Shown: positions 1 through 11,018 of the stretch, piece by piece
Numbering within the stretch: the stretch's first letter is position 1
Layout of the letters: the number at the start of each line of letters is the position of its first letter
From: Eucalyptus grandis
Taxonomy: Eukaryota > Streptophyta > Magnoliopsida > Myrtales > Myrtaceae
Direction of reading: 5' to 3'
DNA: 64,000 nt
Assembly: GCF_016545825.1 (NCBI RefSeq)
Contig: NC_052613.1
Span: forward strand, 1,178,001 to 1,242,000
Notes under the pieces: generated by a model
Told to the model about the DNA's origin: nothing
Database searches by the model: none
What the model saw: only the letters and a program-made list of their open reading frames with translations
Made by a program: the position numbers and the translations under genes

Positions 1-1131
1 CCCAAATGATCTTTCAATGACATTCCTTAAAGAAGAATGCCTATAGTTAAACAATTCTCTTGCAGTTGTTGGCCGTCTCGCTCTACCCCTATACTCATTT
101 AAATGATACCGGTCACCTCTAAAAGGAGTTAAAAATCCCGGAGTAGCTGCATAACCAGAATCCATGACATAGTATTTGCCTACAATAATGTATTTATACA
201 TTGGTCATAATTTGTAACTATAAATATGATCATAAAGAAAATTACACCTTAAAGGACAAACAAATACCTGGTGGCGGCCGAGGAAATTCCAAGTGAGGAG
301 TCTCCAGTGCTGCCGCAAGCACTCGACAATCGTTGGCGAGCCTTCCCAACCAGCATATACAAAAGTAAATTTCATATCAAACGAACAAACGCACAGCACA
401 TTCTGAGTGGTGGTGCTTTTCCTACCTCTAAATGGGATTTGCTTCGACACGGTACGAAGCATGAATGTGGGTGCCATCAATAGCGCTTATACAGCCCTGT
501 CATTTTATCAAAGACTAGTATTATACAAAATTATCAACTAAATAAAATTAATTGTGTAAAGGAATATATGAGAATTCTACCTTGAAGTAACGTTTATGCT
601 TAGGATCCATAAGAATCTCTTGTGGAACAACATCAAAGGAAGGTGGTATGATAATCTCTTTTGCCAATTTGAGAACTGATTGCAATACTTTAGTGAAGTA
701 TTTGCTTATAGTTTGTCCCGAATGCTGGAATCTCTCACATAAATCTCTATTTGAGTTCTTGTGACAAATCATAGATAAGAAAATCCCGATTTGTTCATCT
801 ACCCCAATATATCGGTATCTTCCAACCAACCTTTTTCCTTCATTAGACCACAAAGGTTGAGAAAGACATGTCTCTCCATTCTAAAAGCTTCATATACTTT
901 ATCGGAATGCCCATGAAGAACCTCCCTTATCCATTGCGCTCCTGATAATGAGCTATCCCTAATAGGTTCTTTCGTGTGCATAGACATATCCACTGCAACA
1001 GTGGCCAACCATGCTATCAGTATATCAAGATCAAAATCATCAAAATCCTGTCCAATTGATTCAACTGATGTTACTTGACCATTAGACATGCTACTTTCAC
1101 CCTCATCCATATTACCTATATCATCACACAA
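1..1131 (-). pseudogene. PIF/Harbinger (HARBI1-like) transposase, broken, runs off left edge
   Basis: DDE-superfamily nuclease that cuts and moves PIF/Harbinger DNA transposons. Read on the minus strand from an ATG near 1131, the N-terminal part has the helix region (FLNLCGLMKEKGWLEDT, then GVDEQIGIFLSMI) typical of HARBI1-like proteins. The catalytic start AIDGTHIHAS lies at about 450-480, and blocks such as NVLCVCSFDMKFTFVYAGWE and YVMDSGYAATPGFLTPFRG follow down to base 1. A plausible GT-AG intron at 497-580 joins YFK to GCISAIDGTH. At least two reading-frame breaks are visible, near 815-825 and near 440, so it is not expected to make transposase. The C-terminal end lies outside the window. 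Family is confident; the exact number of breaks is not. Confidence 0.85.
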
Positions 1132-1294
1132 AATAAGAATATAAACCCATTAGATAAGGACTCCAATATTAATCAACAATAGCAATAATGTCATCATAAG
1201 TGCAACATAAAAACATAAACAAACAAAGTCTCAAATACATAAGTCATGGAATGAAATTAAACAAAATAGAAATCTATAGCATGTTTCTTAACAA

Positions 1295-2313
1295 CTACTC
1301 AAGAGATTCAATAAGTCCACGCCTCCTTTTAGGTAGAGCAACCATGAAAGCCTCTCTCCAAGTGGCATTAAGGCATGCCTGATTCACAGCCTTATTGTAA
1401 AGATTTTGCTCCAAATCAGACATGCCATTTAGAACGGCGACCACAACTGCTATGGAGTAAGGGTCTACAGGAGGTGGGGCTACAGGAGGTGGGGCCTCTG
1501 AGGTTATGGAGTCACTTGTTGATTTGGCGGTCCTTAATTTGATCATTTCTTGAATGGCTTTCATGGTGACACCGAGTTCATGGTTGTTACTCTTTCTTCT
1601 CCTCTTGGAATTTGAGGTCCTATTTAACTTGTGTTTCTCACGAACAGAGGTAGGAGTCGTGTCAGATGCAAGGACTCCCGTATCAACATCGTTTTCATTA
1701 GATTCCTCCGCATCACCTATGGTAGCACCACCACCATTGTCGCCACTAACACCATTGTCTTCTTCATCCGACACCACATACTCTTCTGCATTTTCTTCTG
1801 CATTTCCTGCTGTATACGCCCCAGTAGCATATGTATCACCAAACACAATACAAAGGTCTGGATACTGAGGAAACCCCTCATTCTTGAATTTAGCCCATTC
1901 AATATTATCCTGCAAATTTCATTGAAATGACATACATGAACAATATAATTGAAGCCTCAATAAGAAAAAATGGACCCAAGTAAAGTGATACCGTGATGTG
2001 AGAATCCCATACACTTGAATCCTCCACAGTAACTGTTTTGTTGACATTATCCCATCCAAATCCATATTGTGAAAGAAGCTTCTTAAAACTACTATTTGCT
2101 TCTTTAGTTTGTTTACCTTATTTTTCAATTGAATTACATTATAGTGGAGTTCTGTTTGTTTATTGAACTCGGCATGTATGTTATTCCACCCTACTTTGTT
2201 GTAGGTGCGGGTGAGGCGATTTCCTTTTTCACCTCTTCCACCAACAAACTTATAAGCACATTGGTCAAAGACTCAGTCCACTTTGCTATAAATGCTTCTT
2301 TGTGGGGTGCCAT
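1295..2313 (-). pseudogene. MYB/SANT-like companion ORF of the Harbinger element (L10-interacting MYB type), broken
   Basis: Second ORF of the PIF/Harbinger element; in this class it binds DNA and helps the transposase. A start at 2313 is followed by the MYB/SANT-like segment (KVGWNNIHAEFNKQTEL, then QLKNKVNKLKK, then SQYGFGWDN), then WAKFKNEGFPQYPDLCIVFG, an acidic Asp/Glu/Gly linker, a basic RTSNSKRRRK patch and a C-terminal helical tail ending in WREAFMVALPKRRRG. A GT-AG intron fits between SHIT and DNIEWAKF (about 1911-1993). Frame breaks near 2215 and near 2080 show that it is decayed. The exon downstream of 1915 is still open for 206 codons. It sits upstream of the transposase on the same strand, the usual pairing for this superfamily. 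A host MYB-like gene derived from such an element is the alternative. Confidence 0.75.
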
Positions 2314-2349
2314 TTAACCTTAACTGAATCGGTATTCAATGAAAGCGAT

Positions 2350-3150
2350 CGGATGATGCACCAATTCAAGAACAAAAGCTTGTGATTAACAAGCACATCA
2401 TGTAGGATAAGCTGAAATTAGAAGTTAAAGAATCACAAATAACAAGAAAAATAGTTGCATAAGATTAATAGAAGCTAAATGGTGAAATTTATAATACAAC
2501 AGTGAATGCTTTATTGCACAAAATGCATGGAATCCAAAAGCAAGTCACTCCTGGCTTTAGAGTTTGCACCAGCAAGAAATTGATACAATACATAAGACTT
2601 CTACTAAGCAATGTCAACCGGGAAAAGTACACCATTTATCCTCATTTTTTAAGGATATTGTCACTTCTTTTATTTCTGAATAAATTTTCTCAAACAAAAA
2701 CAGCATGAGCCAGAAATTCCCTTTTCTAAACCTTTCAGTCATCACTTTTAATTGACTGCATAAACTACAAATCTAGTCCACCAAAGTGCAGGTCCCAACC
2801 AAAAAATAAAGAGTAATTGAAGCTGTAAGGTTAATCTTGGTATGAAAAGGAGCCTCAAAGTGAGTGCTACATAGGACCACATTGAATTGGATAGAAATAG
2901 AAAGAGTATCACACCTCTTACGTTAGCTGTAAAAAGAAGCGATGCAGCATTGATATGAATTCGATCTTTCCATTCACATGTTCAAAAGGTAAGGAATGGA
3001 CAGAGGTAGAACATGGAATTAACAGAATTTAACTGGTCTAACAACTCCATGCGTCTTTATGCACGCTAAGCAAGGTTTCGATTCTTTTGTGAAAAACTTC
3101 GATATCCAACACAAGTCAAGGGCCAAAAAATTAACAGAACTCGAGATGCA
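2350..3150. other. Intergenic, AT-rich, no gene seen
   Basis: About 800 bases upstream of the Harbinger MYB-like ORF. Only short ORFs without recognisable domains (for example 2502-2708 on plus). It may be the 5' flank or leader intron of the element on the minus strand, but I see no decisive splice pair. Confidence 0.4.
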
Positions 3151-4080
3151 GCCATGAACCACCATCTACTCCGCCACAATCAACCATCACAGCTATTTCA
3201 GGAAACTATCCTAGGAATTCCGGCGGCAGGGATCCCCCCCTTCCTCACGCATAAGGGCTCCATATTTCCTAGTGGCAAACGGCTCCCAAGAAACCTCCCA
3301 AAATCCCATCTTGATCACCTACCACAATCCGTCCACACAAATCCAGCACTCCCTACCTCTTATTCCACGAAACCGCCCAATCCAGAACGACCGGCCTCCC
3401 TCCCTCGCCAAAAAATGCCCGTGGACAAACGCGGGCGAGCCCCGAACTAAGCACTCCCCCAAGAATCACGGTAACTCCGCAAGCCAAAACTCTAGGGTTG
3501 AAGCCAAGTACCCCCAAAACCGAACAAATGAACAAGAACGAGACAACACAACCAAGAAAGAGGCGAAAAGGGAAGGATCGATCGAACCTCGTGAGGAATC
3601 GAAACGAAATGGGCAACAGCGGATCCGCGGAATCGAGAGCGTAAGGGGACGCGGACGAAGATGGGCGACGAGAGATGGGCAACGGCGGCGGTGATTGGAG
3701 TTGGGCGGCCGGATCCGCGGACGAAGATGGGCGGCGGCCGGAGATGGGCGCGGCGACCAGAGTTGGGCGACGGCGGCCCCGGAGATGGGCGGCGGCGAGA
3801 GATGGGCGCGGCGGCGGCTCTGCGGAGTTGGCGGCAACAGCAGCTCTGGCGATGGCGGCCGGAGCGCGGCCCAGGGACGCGGACGGACGAGGCGGGTCGG
3901 GCGGGGGCACCGGAGCAAATTGGCCGGTGGAGATGAGCGGCGAGGGCGAGGGCGAGGGCGAGATGAGCGGCGACGGTGAGGATGAGAGTCGCTAGGGTTT
4001 CGGTTTGAGGTGAGGAGAAGGAATGGGAAAGCTACGGTAGTGAGGAGAGAAGAGTCGATATTTGCTTTGAAGGAAGAAGG
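3150..4080 (-). other. GC-rich block resembling a plant 5' leader, with a degenerate minisatellite at about 3660-3970
   Basis: Composition shifts from AT-rich to strongly GC-rich. Between about 3660 and 3970 the unit GAGATGGGCGGCGGC and variants recur (GATGGGCGACG, GATGGGCGCGG, GAGTTGGGCG), so the long ORFs in several frames and both strands are low-complexity artefacts. On the minus strand AACCCTAGCGAC near 3985-4000 resembles a telo-box, and CTCACGAG/GTTCGATC near 3590 looks like a leader-intron donor. The block could be the promoter and 5' UTR of the downstream MYB-like/Harbinger unit or of a lost gene. No protein is supported. Confidence 0.4.
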
Positions 4081-4089
4081 GCATGGATA

Positions 4090-4300
4090 GAAACAATTTC
4101 TATTTCTACTTCAGGAAATAGAGAAGCTAAAATTTTTAGCTTCTCATTTCTCACCCAAAACAATTTCTGAAACAGAAATTTGAAATAGAAATAGAGAAAT
4201 CAATTTGCGTTACCAAACGGATTTCTGTTCCAAACCTGTTCCGGGGAACAGAGAAATTGAGAAATTGAGAAACAGAAATTTTACCATGCGCAGCCTAGAT
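4090..4300. repeat. MITE-like repeat, family with GCGTTACCAAACGG motif (copy 1)
   Basis: AT-rich repeats of 'cagaaattt', 'gaaatag' and 'agaagctaaaattttt' followed by TTGCGTTACCAAACGG at about 4205-4220 and GGAACAGAGAAATTGAG. The same order of blocks is found at 42345-42590, down to the trailing TTTTA(C/A)CA(T/C)GCGC, so this is a repeat family. The gypsy fragment starts directly to its right. Confidence 0.55.
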
Positions 4301-4311
4301 GTCCAGGAGCT

Positions 4312-5205
4312 ATTGGTACATTTGAATGACTTGTTATGCCTTTCGATTTGAAGAATACTGGAGCCATATACCAAAGTGCTATGAATTTTATCTTCCACAA
4401 CATGATTGGCAAATTCATAGAGGTCTACATAAATGATGTCATCATCAAATCTGACCGAATATTTCATTGAGATTACCTAGAACGAGCCTTCATCAGGATG
4501 CAGAAATTTAAGGTAAAAATGAACCCACTAAAATGTGATTTTGGTATAAAGACTGGTAATCTTCTAGGCTTTCTAGTTCACCAAAGAGGAATAGAAATAG
4601 ATAGAAATAAAGTGAAAGCTATTCTAGAACTGCCACCGCTTACCAATAGGAAACAACTCCAAATGATACTTGGGAAAGTAAATTTCTTGCATTGCTTTAT
4701 AGCTAACCTGTCAAGGAAGATCAAAGTCATTTTTCCCCGTTGCTCAAATTGAAGAACTAGAAAGGATTTACTTAGGAAGATAAGCATCAATATGCTTTCA
4801 ATCAAATAAAAGAGTATTTGACCATACCACTAGTTTGATGCCATTTGAGGCGAGTAGGCCGTTGAAACTGTATTTGTTGGCTATCGATACTACAATCGAA
4901 AGCATATTGGCACAAGAAAATGATAAGGGAAAAGAACAAGCAGTGTATTACTTGAGCAGAATACTAAATGATATTGAGACAAGATATACTCCTATAAAGA
5001 AGTTATGCTTGTTATTATACTATGCGTGTACAAAATTTCGTCATTATATGTTGCCGACTACGGTACATGTAATCTACAAAACTGATGTAATTAAGTATAT
5101 GCTAACTAGGCCAATTATGAGAGACTGGATAGCTAAATGGGCATTTGTCTTAATTAAGTATTCAATATTTTCACATAGTCTAGGGATTCGATTGAATATT
5201 TACTA
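4312..5205 (+). pseudogene. Ty3/gypsy retrotransposon pol fragment (reverse transcriptase and RNase H), decayed
   Basis: Remnant of the polyprotein of an LTR retrotransposon. It begins inside the reverse transcriptase palm (MPFDLKNTGATYQ at about 4340, then a YINDVIIKS block where the YxDD catalytic motif is expected). It continues with LLGFLVHQRGIEID (about 4555-4610) and then the RNase H-like connection (LKLYLLAIDTTIESILAQ at about 4865, YYLSRILNDIETRYTPIKK at about 4950). Stops and frame changes at about 4470, 4750 and 4830 break it. Gag, protease, integrase and LTRs were not seen. It is a truncated fossil between two repeat blocks. The YIND in place of YVDD is a degenerate active site. 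Confidence 0.8.
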
Positions 5206-5794
5206 AAAGTTTAGAGATTATACTAAATAAATTGAAAGTTCATGGACAACATTACAAATTAGGTTAAAATTTAAGGATTATATTGAACAAATTAAATATT
5301 CAAGAATCACGTTATGTCATTTTTTCTATTAAAAAAAAAAGACTTGTCAATAGATAAATAAGACGGAAAGCGGGACAAGGGGAACCATTGGGACCATTGG
5401 TTCTTGGGGTTGGAGAATGGTCTTCCATTTGCTTTCGTTACCATCTGGTCCTTCGGCTTAAAGTATGTTTTTTCATTCAGTTAATTTTTATCCCCTTGAA
5501 GGATCACAATGTTGAAATCTTTATCTTGGAGCTTTTAAAATGTCTCGAAATTATTCTAGCAATTACAGTTGCTCGTCTAAGGCACGAAGGGAGGGATAAT
5601 ACATGATTTCGAGGTTCTAAACTCAGAAGTACTTTCTATTTCGTAATCATAAAATGACACAATAATTTGGCGATTTAACCTTGTGCTTTCGTATCTTTCC
5701 ATTAATATAGTACGGGCATTGAAGATGTTATCAGCGTATTTCAACCGTTGGATGGACTTTGACTTGTTTGGATGCATCCAAGACAACGGCCCTG

Positions 5795-6412
5795 CTTGAT
5801 TGGACATTTGGAAAGCCCTTTGGGACTCTAAAGTCCTTTGGCCAAATGTAAAGGTGTTTGGTTCCTTTTTTTGGGCGATTTTGGAGATATGCAATTGCAT
5901 CTCAAAGTAACTCTAAGAGCCTTTAGCCCAATGCAGCTCCGAAGGTACTTTGAGAAGTTGCGTCTCCGGAATGCAAATCCCGATACTGTTCATCTTCTCC
6001 AAAACCACCGCACACCACCGAAAGAAGCTGACTAGAGGCCGACGACCACCGGCCAAGGGGTCACGCGTGCCGGCGGGCGCCGAACCGTCGCCCGAGGGTC
6101 GCCCGTCCTCGGCGACCGTCGCCGACCTCAGCGGCGCCGCCGGGGTCGGCGGCACGGTCGCCCGAGTCACGCGACCCAGGCGCCATCGCCTAGGGTCGAT
6201 CCGCGGTTAGGTGGCGAACTTCAAAAAAAAAAAAAAATACAAATGTTTTTTTTGTTTTTTTAATTTAATAAAAATCATTTATAAATGTAAATTTTTTGCC
6301 AAAATTGTATCTCAATGCAAATTTTATCAAACGATATTTGCATTTCAGAAAATTTCATTCAGCCTAAGGTATTTGCATTTCGACAAATACATTCTCTAAA
6401 AGCCAAACCAAA
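5795..6412. mobile_element. Insertion in copy A relative to copy B, class undetermined, GC-rich core
   Basis: In copy B the flanks ATCCAATCCAACGACC and GAGATGTACCAGG are adjacent. In copy A they are separated by this segment. Its core (about 6030-6210) is very GC-rich and is followed by a poly(A) run and AT-rich DNA. The ends share only loose similarity (CTTTGGGACTCTAAAG on the left, the complement of CTCTAAAAGCC on the right). A non-autonomous DNA transposon is likely, but no clean TIR or target duplication was established. Confidence 0.5.
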
Positions 6413-7625
6413 ACCTAGAGATGTACCAGGAACAACTCAGGCAATGAAAATTCTAGTTGTCATGATGCGGTGGAGAATGAGATCGACTGATGTGTTGTTG
6501 ACAACTAAACAATTCGAATTATTTTCCGACAGTGGCGGGACCCACCTTAATTGATAAAAATAAGAGGCATGATAATTTCATTGTGTCCCCGCCAGTTGTG
6601 GATGAATTGGCTCTCTCTCGCCTTCTCTGTTTCCCTTTGCTTTTCCACACCATTGGTCACCCATCTTTCCAAAGATAAAAGAATATATACCCATTGACAC
6701 AAAAATTAAAAAAAGACCTAACTTTTAATTATAATCGACAAGTAACAAACTTGATTGATGAAAGTAAATTCTGATGAAATCATTGATAAAAATGGCAATT
6801 GACAACTCAAAGAGTGTTGAGAAGTCATTAAGGAAATTATCGGCAATAAATATCAATTATCAATGAGAACCCTCACTAAGCCGAAGTTATCGATATCCAC
6901 GTATAGCTACGGAGTAGCAACATTTTTGAATATGTAGCATCTTTTAAATAAGTATTACTATATAATTGATAATTGCTGAATTGTTATGTTTATGCCTACT
7001 ATTTTAGGGTTTTGTAATTTCTTATGGATGAGTCTTGTTGTGGTTTCTTGTGGTCACAAATAGGATTAGAAAGTTATTTATTTTGAAGATAGGATAAGAA
7101 AGTTATCTTTTTTAAATTCAATAACTACTTTCTAATCGACGATTACAGGCTTAAAAGATCCACATCTTACTCTTTGTAAACCCCAATCAACCACAGAACT
7201 CAAAGTCATACATCAACTTTGCTATATGGATCCAACGCATGAGAAACGTTCTATTAGCCAAGTATCTCCGATGTAATCGCACGTCAACCGTCGACTCACC
7301 ATGTTTCCCGAACCAAGCCATACGGCTTGGGATTGTGTTTACCAATTGGACATAATTTGAGAACCAAAAAAAAAACGGGGTACCCTTAGGGTCTGGTCGG
7401 CCAATTAATTTATATATATATTCTTTTTGCACCAACGCTTAGCGATTGTGTTTACGTCACATCACAGTTGACTAAAAAGATATAATTTGTGTCAACTATT
7501 GTGTTTACTTTAAAACTAAAAGACCATTTGTGTCGACACTTTCGCATGAGGATGAAAATTGGGAGTCACATGGATCCCTCGTAGCGCACGCAAGCCAACC
7601 AGCTAATGCCCTAGCTAGAAAGCTA

Positions 7626-7645
7626 TATTATAAATAAATAAATAA
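7626..7645 (+). promoter_or_regulatory. TATA-like element of copy A
   Basis: CTATATTATAAATAAATAAA lies about 100 bases before a CT-rich stretch and recurs in copy B at about 10900-10918. If it works, it drives plus-strand transcription. No plus-strand gene follows in copy A. Confidence 0.35.
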
Positions 7646-7739
7646 ATGCAACCCGACATCCTTGCCTCGGGCGGCGTGGGCCTACATTCTTCGGTTCCAC
7701 ATCAATTGCCAACCACTCCCAAAATCAAATTTCTCTCTC

Positions 7740-7971
7740 TTTCCTGTATGGCAATGACGTCGGGGTCGAGATCGGAGACGAACTTGGTGAATTCGGGCCA
7801 GTTGTTCTTTACGCGGAGGAGAAAGCTGCTGGCATTCCACGTCAGGAACTTCAGTGGCTCTCTCTTCTTCTTCTTCTCCTCGCCCGCCGTGTCGCCGTCG
7901 TCGCCGCCATGAGACAGAGCGGGCTTCTTGTTGGAGCCGTCCTTCTCCACGGGCTTGAAGAATCGCTTCAT
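7740..7971 (-). pseudogene. APE1L: First-exon fragment of an APE1L-type AP endonuclease/exonuclease
   Basis: The minus-strand ORF from ATG 7971 reads MKRFFKPVEKDGSNKKP, a Gly/Asp/Glu/Lys-rich linker, then FLTWNASSFLLRVKNNWPEF and DPDVIAIQE. This matches the N-terminus of plant exonuclease III-family AP endonucleases (At3g48425, APE1L), which cut DNA at abasic sites during base-excision repair. The first metal-site signatures (TWN and the Glu of IAIQE) are present. Homology stops at IAIQE near 7742, exactly where copy A of the promoter-like repeat begins. The remaining roughly 280 residues of the nuclease domain are missing. It is a 5' gene fragment, not a working enzyme. Confidence 0.8.
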
Positions 7972-8340
7972 CCTGCGTCTGCCCCCCTTCCTGCTCTCTC
8001 CCCCTCACCCTCTCTCGCGCTCTCTCTCTCTCTGGGGTGTCGAGGAAGGACCCTGCAAAGTTGCAGGGACTGTACTGGGATCCGCCTCACTCGTCGGGCT
8101 CGTCGTCCGTCCCGGAAAGGTGCGTCTCCACTCCATCTTCGTTGGACCCTTCATCGCTTCGACAATTTGTACGAGGAAAGATGGGTCCAAGACAGCTCCC
8201 GTTCGTTCATGGGTTCGACAAGGTTAATGTCTGAATTTGTGTCGTTCAGATCAATCCAGCTTCGTCGTGGACCGATGAAAGCAGCGGCCCGTGAGCCCGC
8301 AGGAGTATTAAATGTCCGAGGCTCTTGTTAGTTGTTACCG
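7972..8340. other. Upstream flank of the APE1L fragment, CT microsatellite
   Basis: GC-moderate DNA with a CT/GA microsatellite at about 8008-8034, probably the original 5' UTR and promoter of the captured endonuclease exon. Overlapping short ORFs on both strands show no recognisable domain. Confidence 0.4.
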
Positions 8341-8819
8341 GTAAATGAAGGAGGAGGTATGATGGTCAGTTTCAATGCACTGTTCGTCTCGATTCTAAGG
8401 GTGATCGGTTCCCTTCAGTCCAATTTCAATGTGAAATTGGGAACCGGACCAAGAGGCAAGTTCTCAAGATTGGAAACTCGAGACCAGACCAATTAGTACT
8501 AAGATCGACAACTGGACAAAAAATGGATATTTTTATTTTTTAAAGAAATAATTAAAAAAGAAAAGTTAGAACTAAGAACCAAACCAACACTCTTGAAAAC
8601 TAAAGCCAACTAGCCAATTCGGTCTAGTCTAAAGCAATTTCCGACTTGGATAATCTGTTTTGCACATCCCCACTCAATTTGATGTCGAGGATGATAGAGC
8701 ATTGAGAATGACAACATTTCTTTGTTAAGCATGGGTAAGGAGCGTTTCAGAGTACTCATTGATAGCATCCTGGACATCGAGAGAAAATAAGTGAGACAAT
8801 CTTATAAAAGAAAATGGGA

Positions 8820-9240
8820 TAATGAGACAAATAATCCCTAAAATTTGGTCAAATATGCAATGTGGTCCATGAATTTTTAATTTGTTCAATATAATCCACA
8901 ATCTTTAACCTTATGTGCAATGCCATCCCTAAACTTTTAATTTGTTTAATTTGGTTCCTAAACTTTTGGTAAATATTCAATTTAATCATTCGACTATATG
9001 GAAATGTTCAATATCATCATTCCATTAATTCAAGTTTAATAATAACATTATAAAATTTCATATAGTCTAGGAACTTGATCGAATATATACCAAAAATTTA
9101 AAGACCACACCGAATAAATTAAAAATTCATAGACAACATTGTAAATGGGGTTAAAGTTGAAGGATTATATTGAAAAAATTAAATATTTAAGGATTATATT
9201 GTATATTGAATCAAATTTCATAAATTATTTGTCATTTTCT
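8820..9240. repeat. AT-rich degenerate repeat family ('taatttgttcaat' type)
   Basis: Repeated variants of CAATGTGGTCC, TTTTAATTTGTTCAAT, AATTTAAAGACC and GGATTATATTG. Similar stretches occur at 5205-5330 and 45480-45790. The similarity looks like an old interspersed repeat with internal inverted symmetry. No ORF. Confidence 0.5.
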
Positions 9241-11018
9241 CCAAAAAAAAAAAAAATCGTTGATGCAAAAATAAAATAAAAAGAAGGAAAGCGGGACAAG
9301 GGAACCATTGGTTCTTGGAGTTGGAGAATCGTCGCCCATTTTCGTTTGTTACCATATGGTCCTTCAGCTTAAAGTAACTTATAAAGAACAAATCGTTTTT
9401 TATTTATTTAATTTTATCCCCTTGAAGTATAACAATGTTGAAATCTCTATCCTGGAGCTTTTAAAATGTACTCAGTAATTATAATTGCTTGTCTAAGGTA
9501 ATAAGAGATCGAGATTATGGAGAAGCCTCAACAAAGTCGTCGTAACAAGAAAATCGACTCCATAATTTTCAAGGTTCTAAACTTAGAATTACTTTCTATT
9601 TCGCAATCATGAAATGTAAATAATACATGGTCTTAATCCAAACACAATAAATTGGTGATATAACCTTGTGCTTTCATGTATTTCCATGAATAGTACGGAA
9701 CATTGAAAATGTTGTTGTCAGCGTATTTGAACCGTCGGATGGACTTCGACTCGTTTGGATACATCCAATCCAACGACCGAGAGATGTACCAGGAACAACT
9801 CAGGCAATGCGAATTCTGGTTGTCATGATTCGGTGGAGAATGCGATTAACTAATGTGTTGTTGACAACGAAACAATTCGAATTATTGTGTCCAACATGGG
9901 GGGACCCTGCCCACCTTAATTGATAAAGAAGAAGCATTGATAATTTCATTTTGTGTCCCCCGCCAGTTGTGGATGAATTGGCTCTCTCTCTTATATTCTC
10001 TCTTTTTCTTTGCTTTTCCACACCATTGGTCACCCATCTTTCCAAAGATAAAAGAATATATACCCATTCACAAAAAAAAAAAAAAAAAAAAAGGGCCACC
10101 TCTTCATAATAAAAAATAAGATAATAGTAAATTTTGGTAAAGTCATCAATAAGAATAGCAATCAACAAATCAAAGAGCGTTGACTACCAATCATCAATAA
10201 GAATAGCAATCAACAAATCAAAGAGCGTTGACTAGTCATCAAAGAAATTATCAATGGAATACACTAATTATCGATGGGAATCCTCACTAATATCAATACA
10301 TAATTGACAATGGTATACATAGCTTCTTTTAATAAGTGTTTCTAGATAATTGATAACTGCTCTATTGTTATGTCTATGGCCACCATTTTAGAATTTTGTT
10401 ATTACTCATGGATAAATGCCATTGTGATTTTTTGTGATCACAAATAGAATTAGAAAGTTATTTGTTTAAAAGATAAGATTAGAAAGTCATCTTTTCTAAA
10501 TTCAAAAACCATTTTATAACTCACGATTGTGAGCTTCAAAGATCACCATGGCACTCTGTGTAAACCCCAATCAATTACGGAACTCGAAGTCAAACATCAA
10601 TTTTACCATCAGGATCCAACGCATGAAGTACATTCTCTTAACCAAGTACCTGCGATGTAATCGCACAGCAACCGTCCCCAGCCAAGTTTCATCATGTGTC
10701 CCCAACCAAACCGGTTAATTTAAATACATACATTCTTCCACCCCTTGCGGTCGTATTTACTTACATCACAGTTGACTAAAAGACATAATTTTTGTCAACT
10801 ATACTTTAAAATTCACGCACTTTCGCATGAGGATGAAAATTGGGAGTCACATGGATCCCTCGTAACGCACGCAAACCAACCACCTATGCCCTAGCTAAAA
10901 AGCTATATTATAAATGAATGCATGACCCGACATCCTTGCCTCGGGCGGCGTGGGCCTACATTCTTCGGTTCCACATCAATTGCCAACCACTCCCAAAATC
11001 AAATTTCTCTCTCTCTCC
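9070..11018 (+). repeat. Direct segmental duplication, copy B (promoter-like segment)
   Basis: Partner of 5170-7736. It lacks the 5795-6412 insertion and has its own 48-base tandem duplication at 10144-10239. It ends in the same TATA-like sequence (about 10905) and CTCTCTCTCTC stretch. After that the sequence differs from copy A, so both copies of the segment are joined to unrelated downstream DNA. Confidence 0.85.
10144..10239. repeat. 48-base perfect-looking tandem duplication
   Basis: CATCAATAAGAATAGCAATC begins at 10144 and again at 10192, each followed by AACAAATCAAAGAGCGTTGA. Only one unit is present in copy A (about 6780). Confidence 0.8.

Larger units (their letters stand above)
5170..7736 (+). 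repeat. Direct segmental duplication, copy A (promoter-like segment)
   Basis: Matches 9070-11018 in the same orientation at a spacing of about 3.3-3.9 kb. Shared landmarks: GGAAAGCGGGACAAGG (5366 and about 9288), GTACCAGGAACAACTCAGG (about 6423 and 9786), ACACCATTGGTCACCCATC (about 6646 and 10020), GAGTCACATGGATCCCTCG (about 7562 and 10845) and TGCCAACCACTCCCAAAATC (about 7706 and 10981). Copy A carries about 620 bases (5795-6412) absent from copy B. No coding frame is conserved between the copies. Each ends with a TATA-like element and a CT-rich stretch. Confidence 0.85.

Noticed and set aside
1295..1915. Considered as an intact 206-codon host gene
   Set aside because: It is the second exon of the Harbinger MYB-like ORF; the upstream exon and its frame breaks are visible.
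3353..3995. Long overlapping ORFs on both strands in the GC-rich block
   Set aside because: All frames are open because of the degenerate GATGGGCGGCG minisatellite; products are low-complexity Ala/Arg/Pro/Gly.
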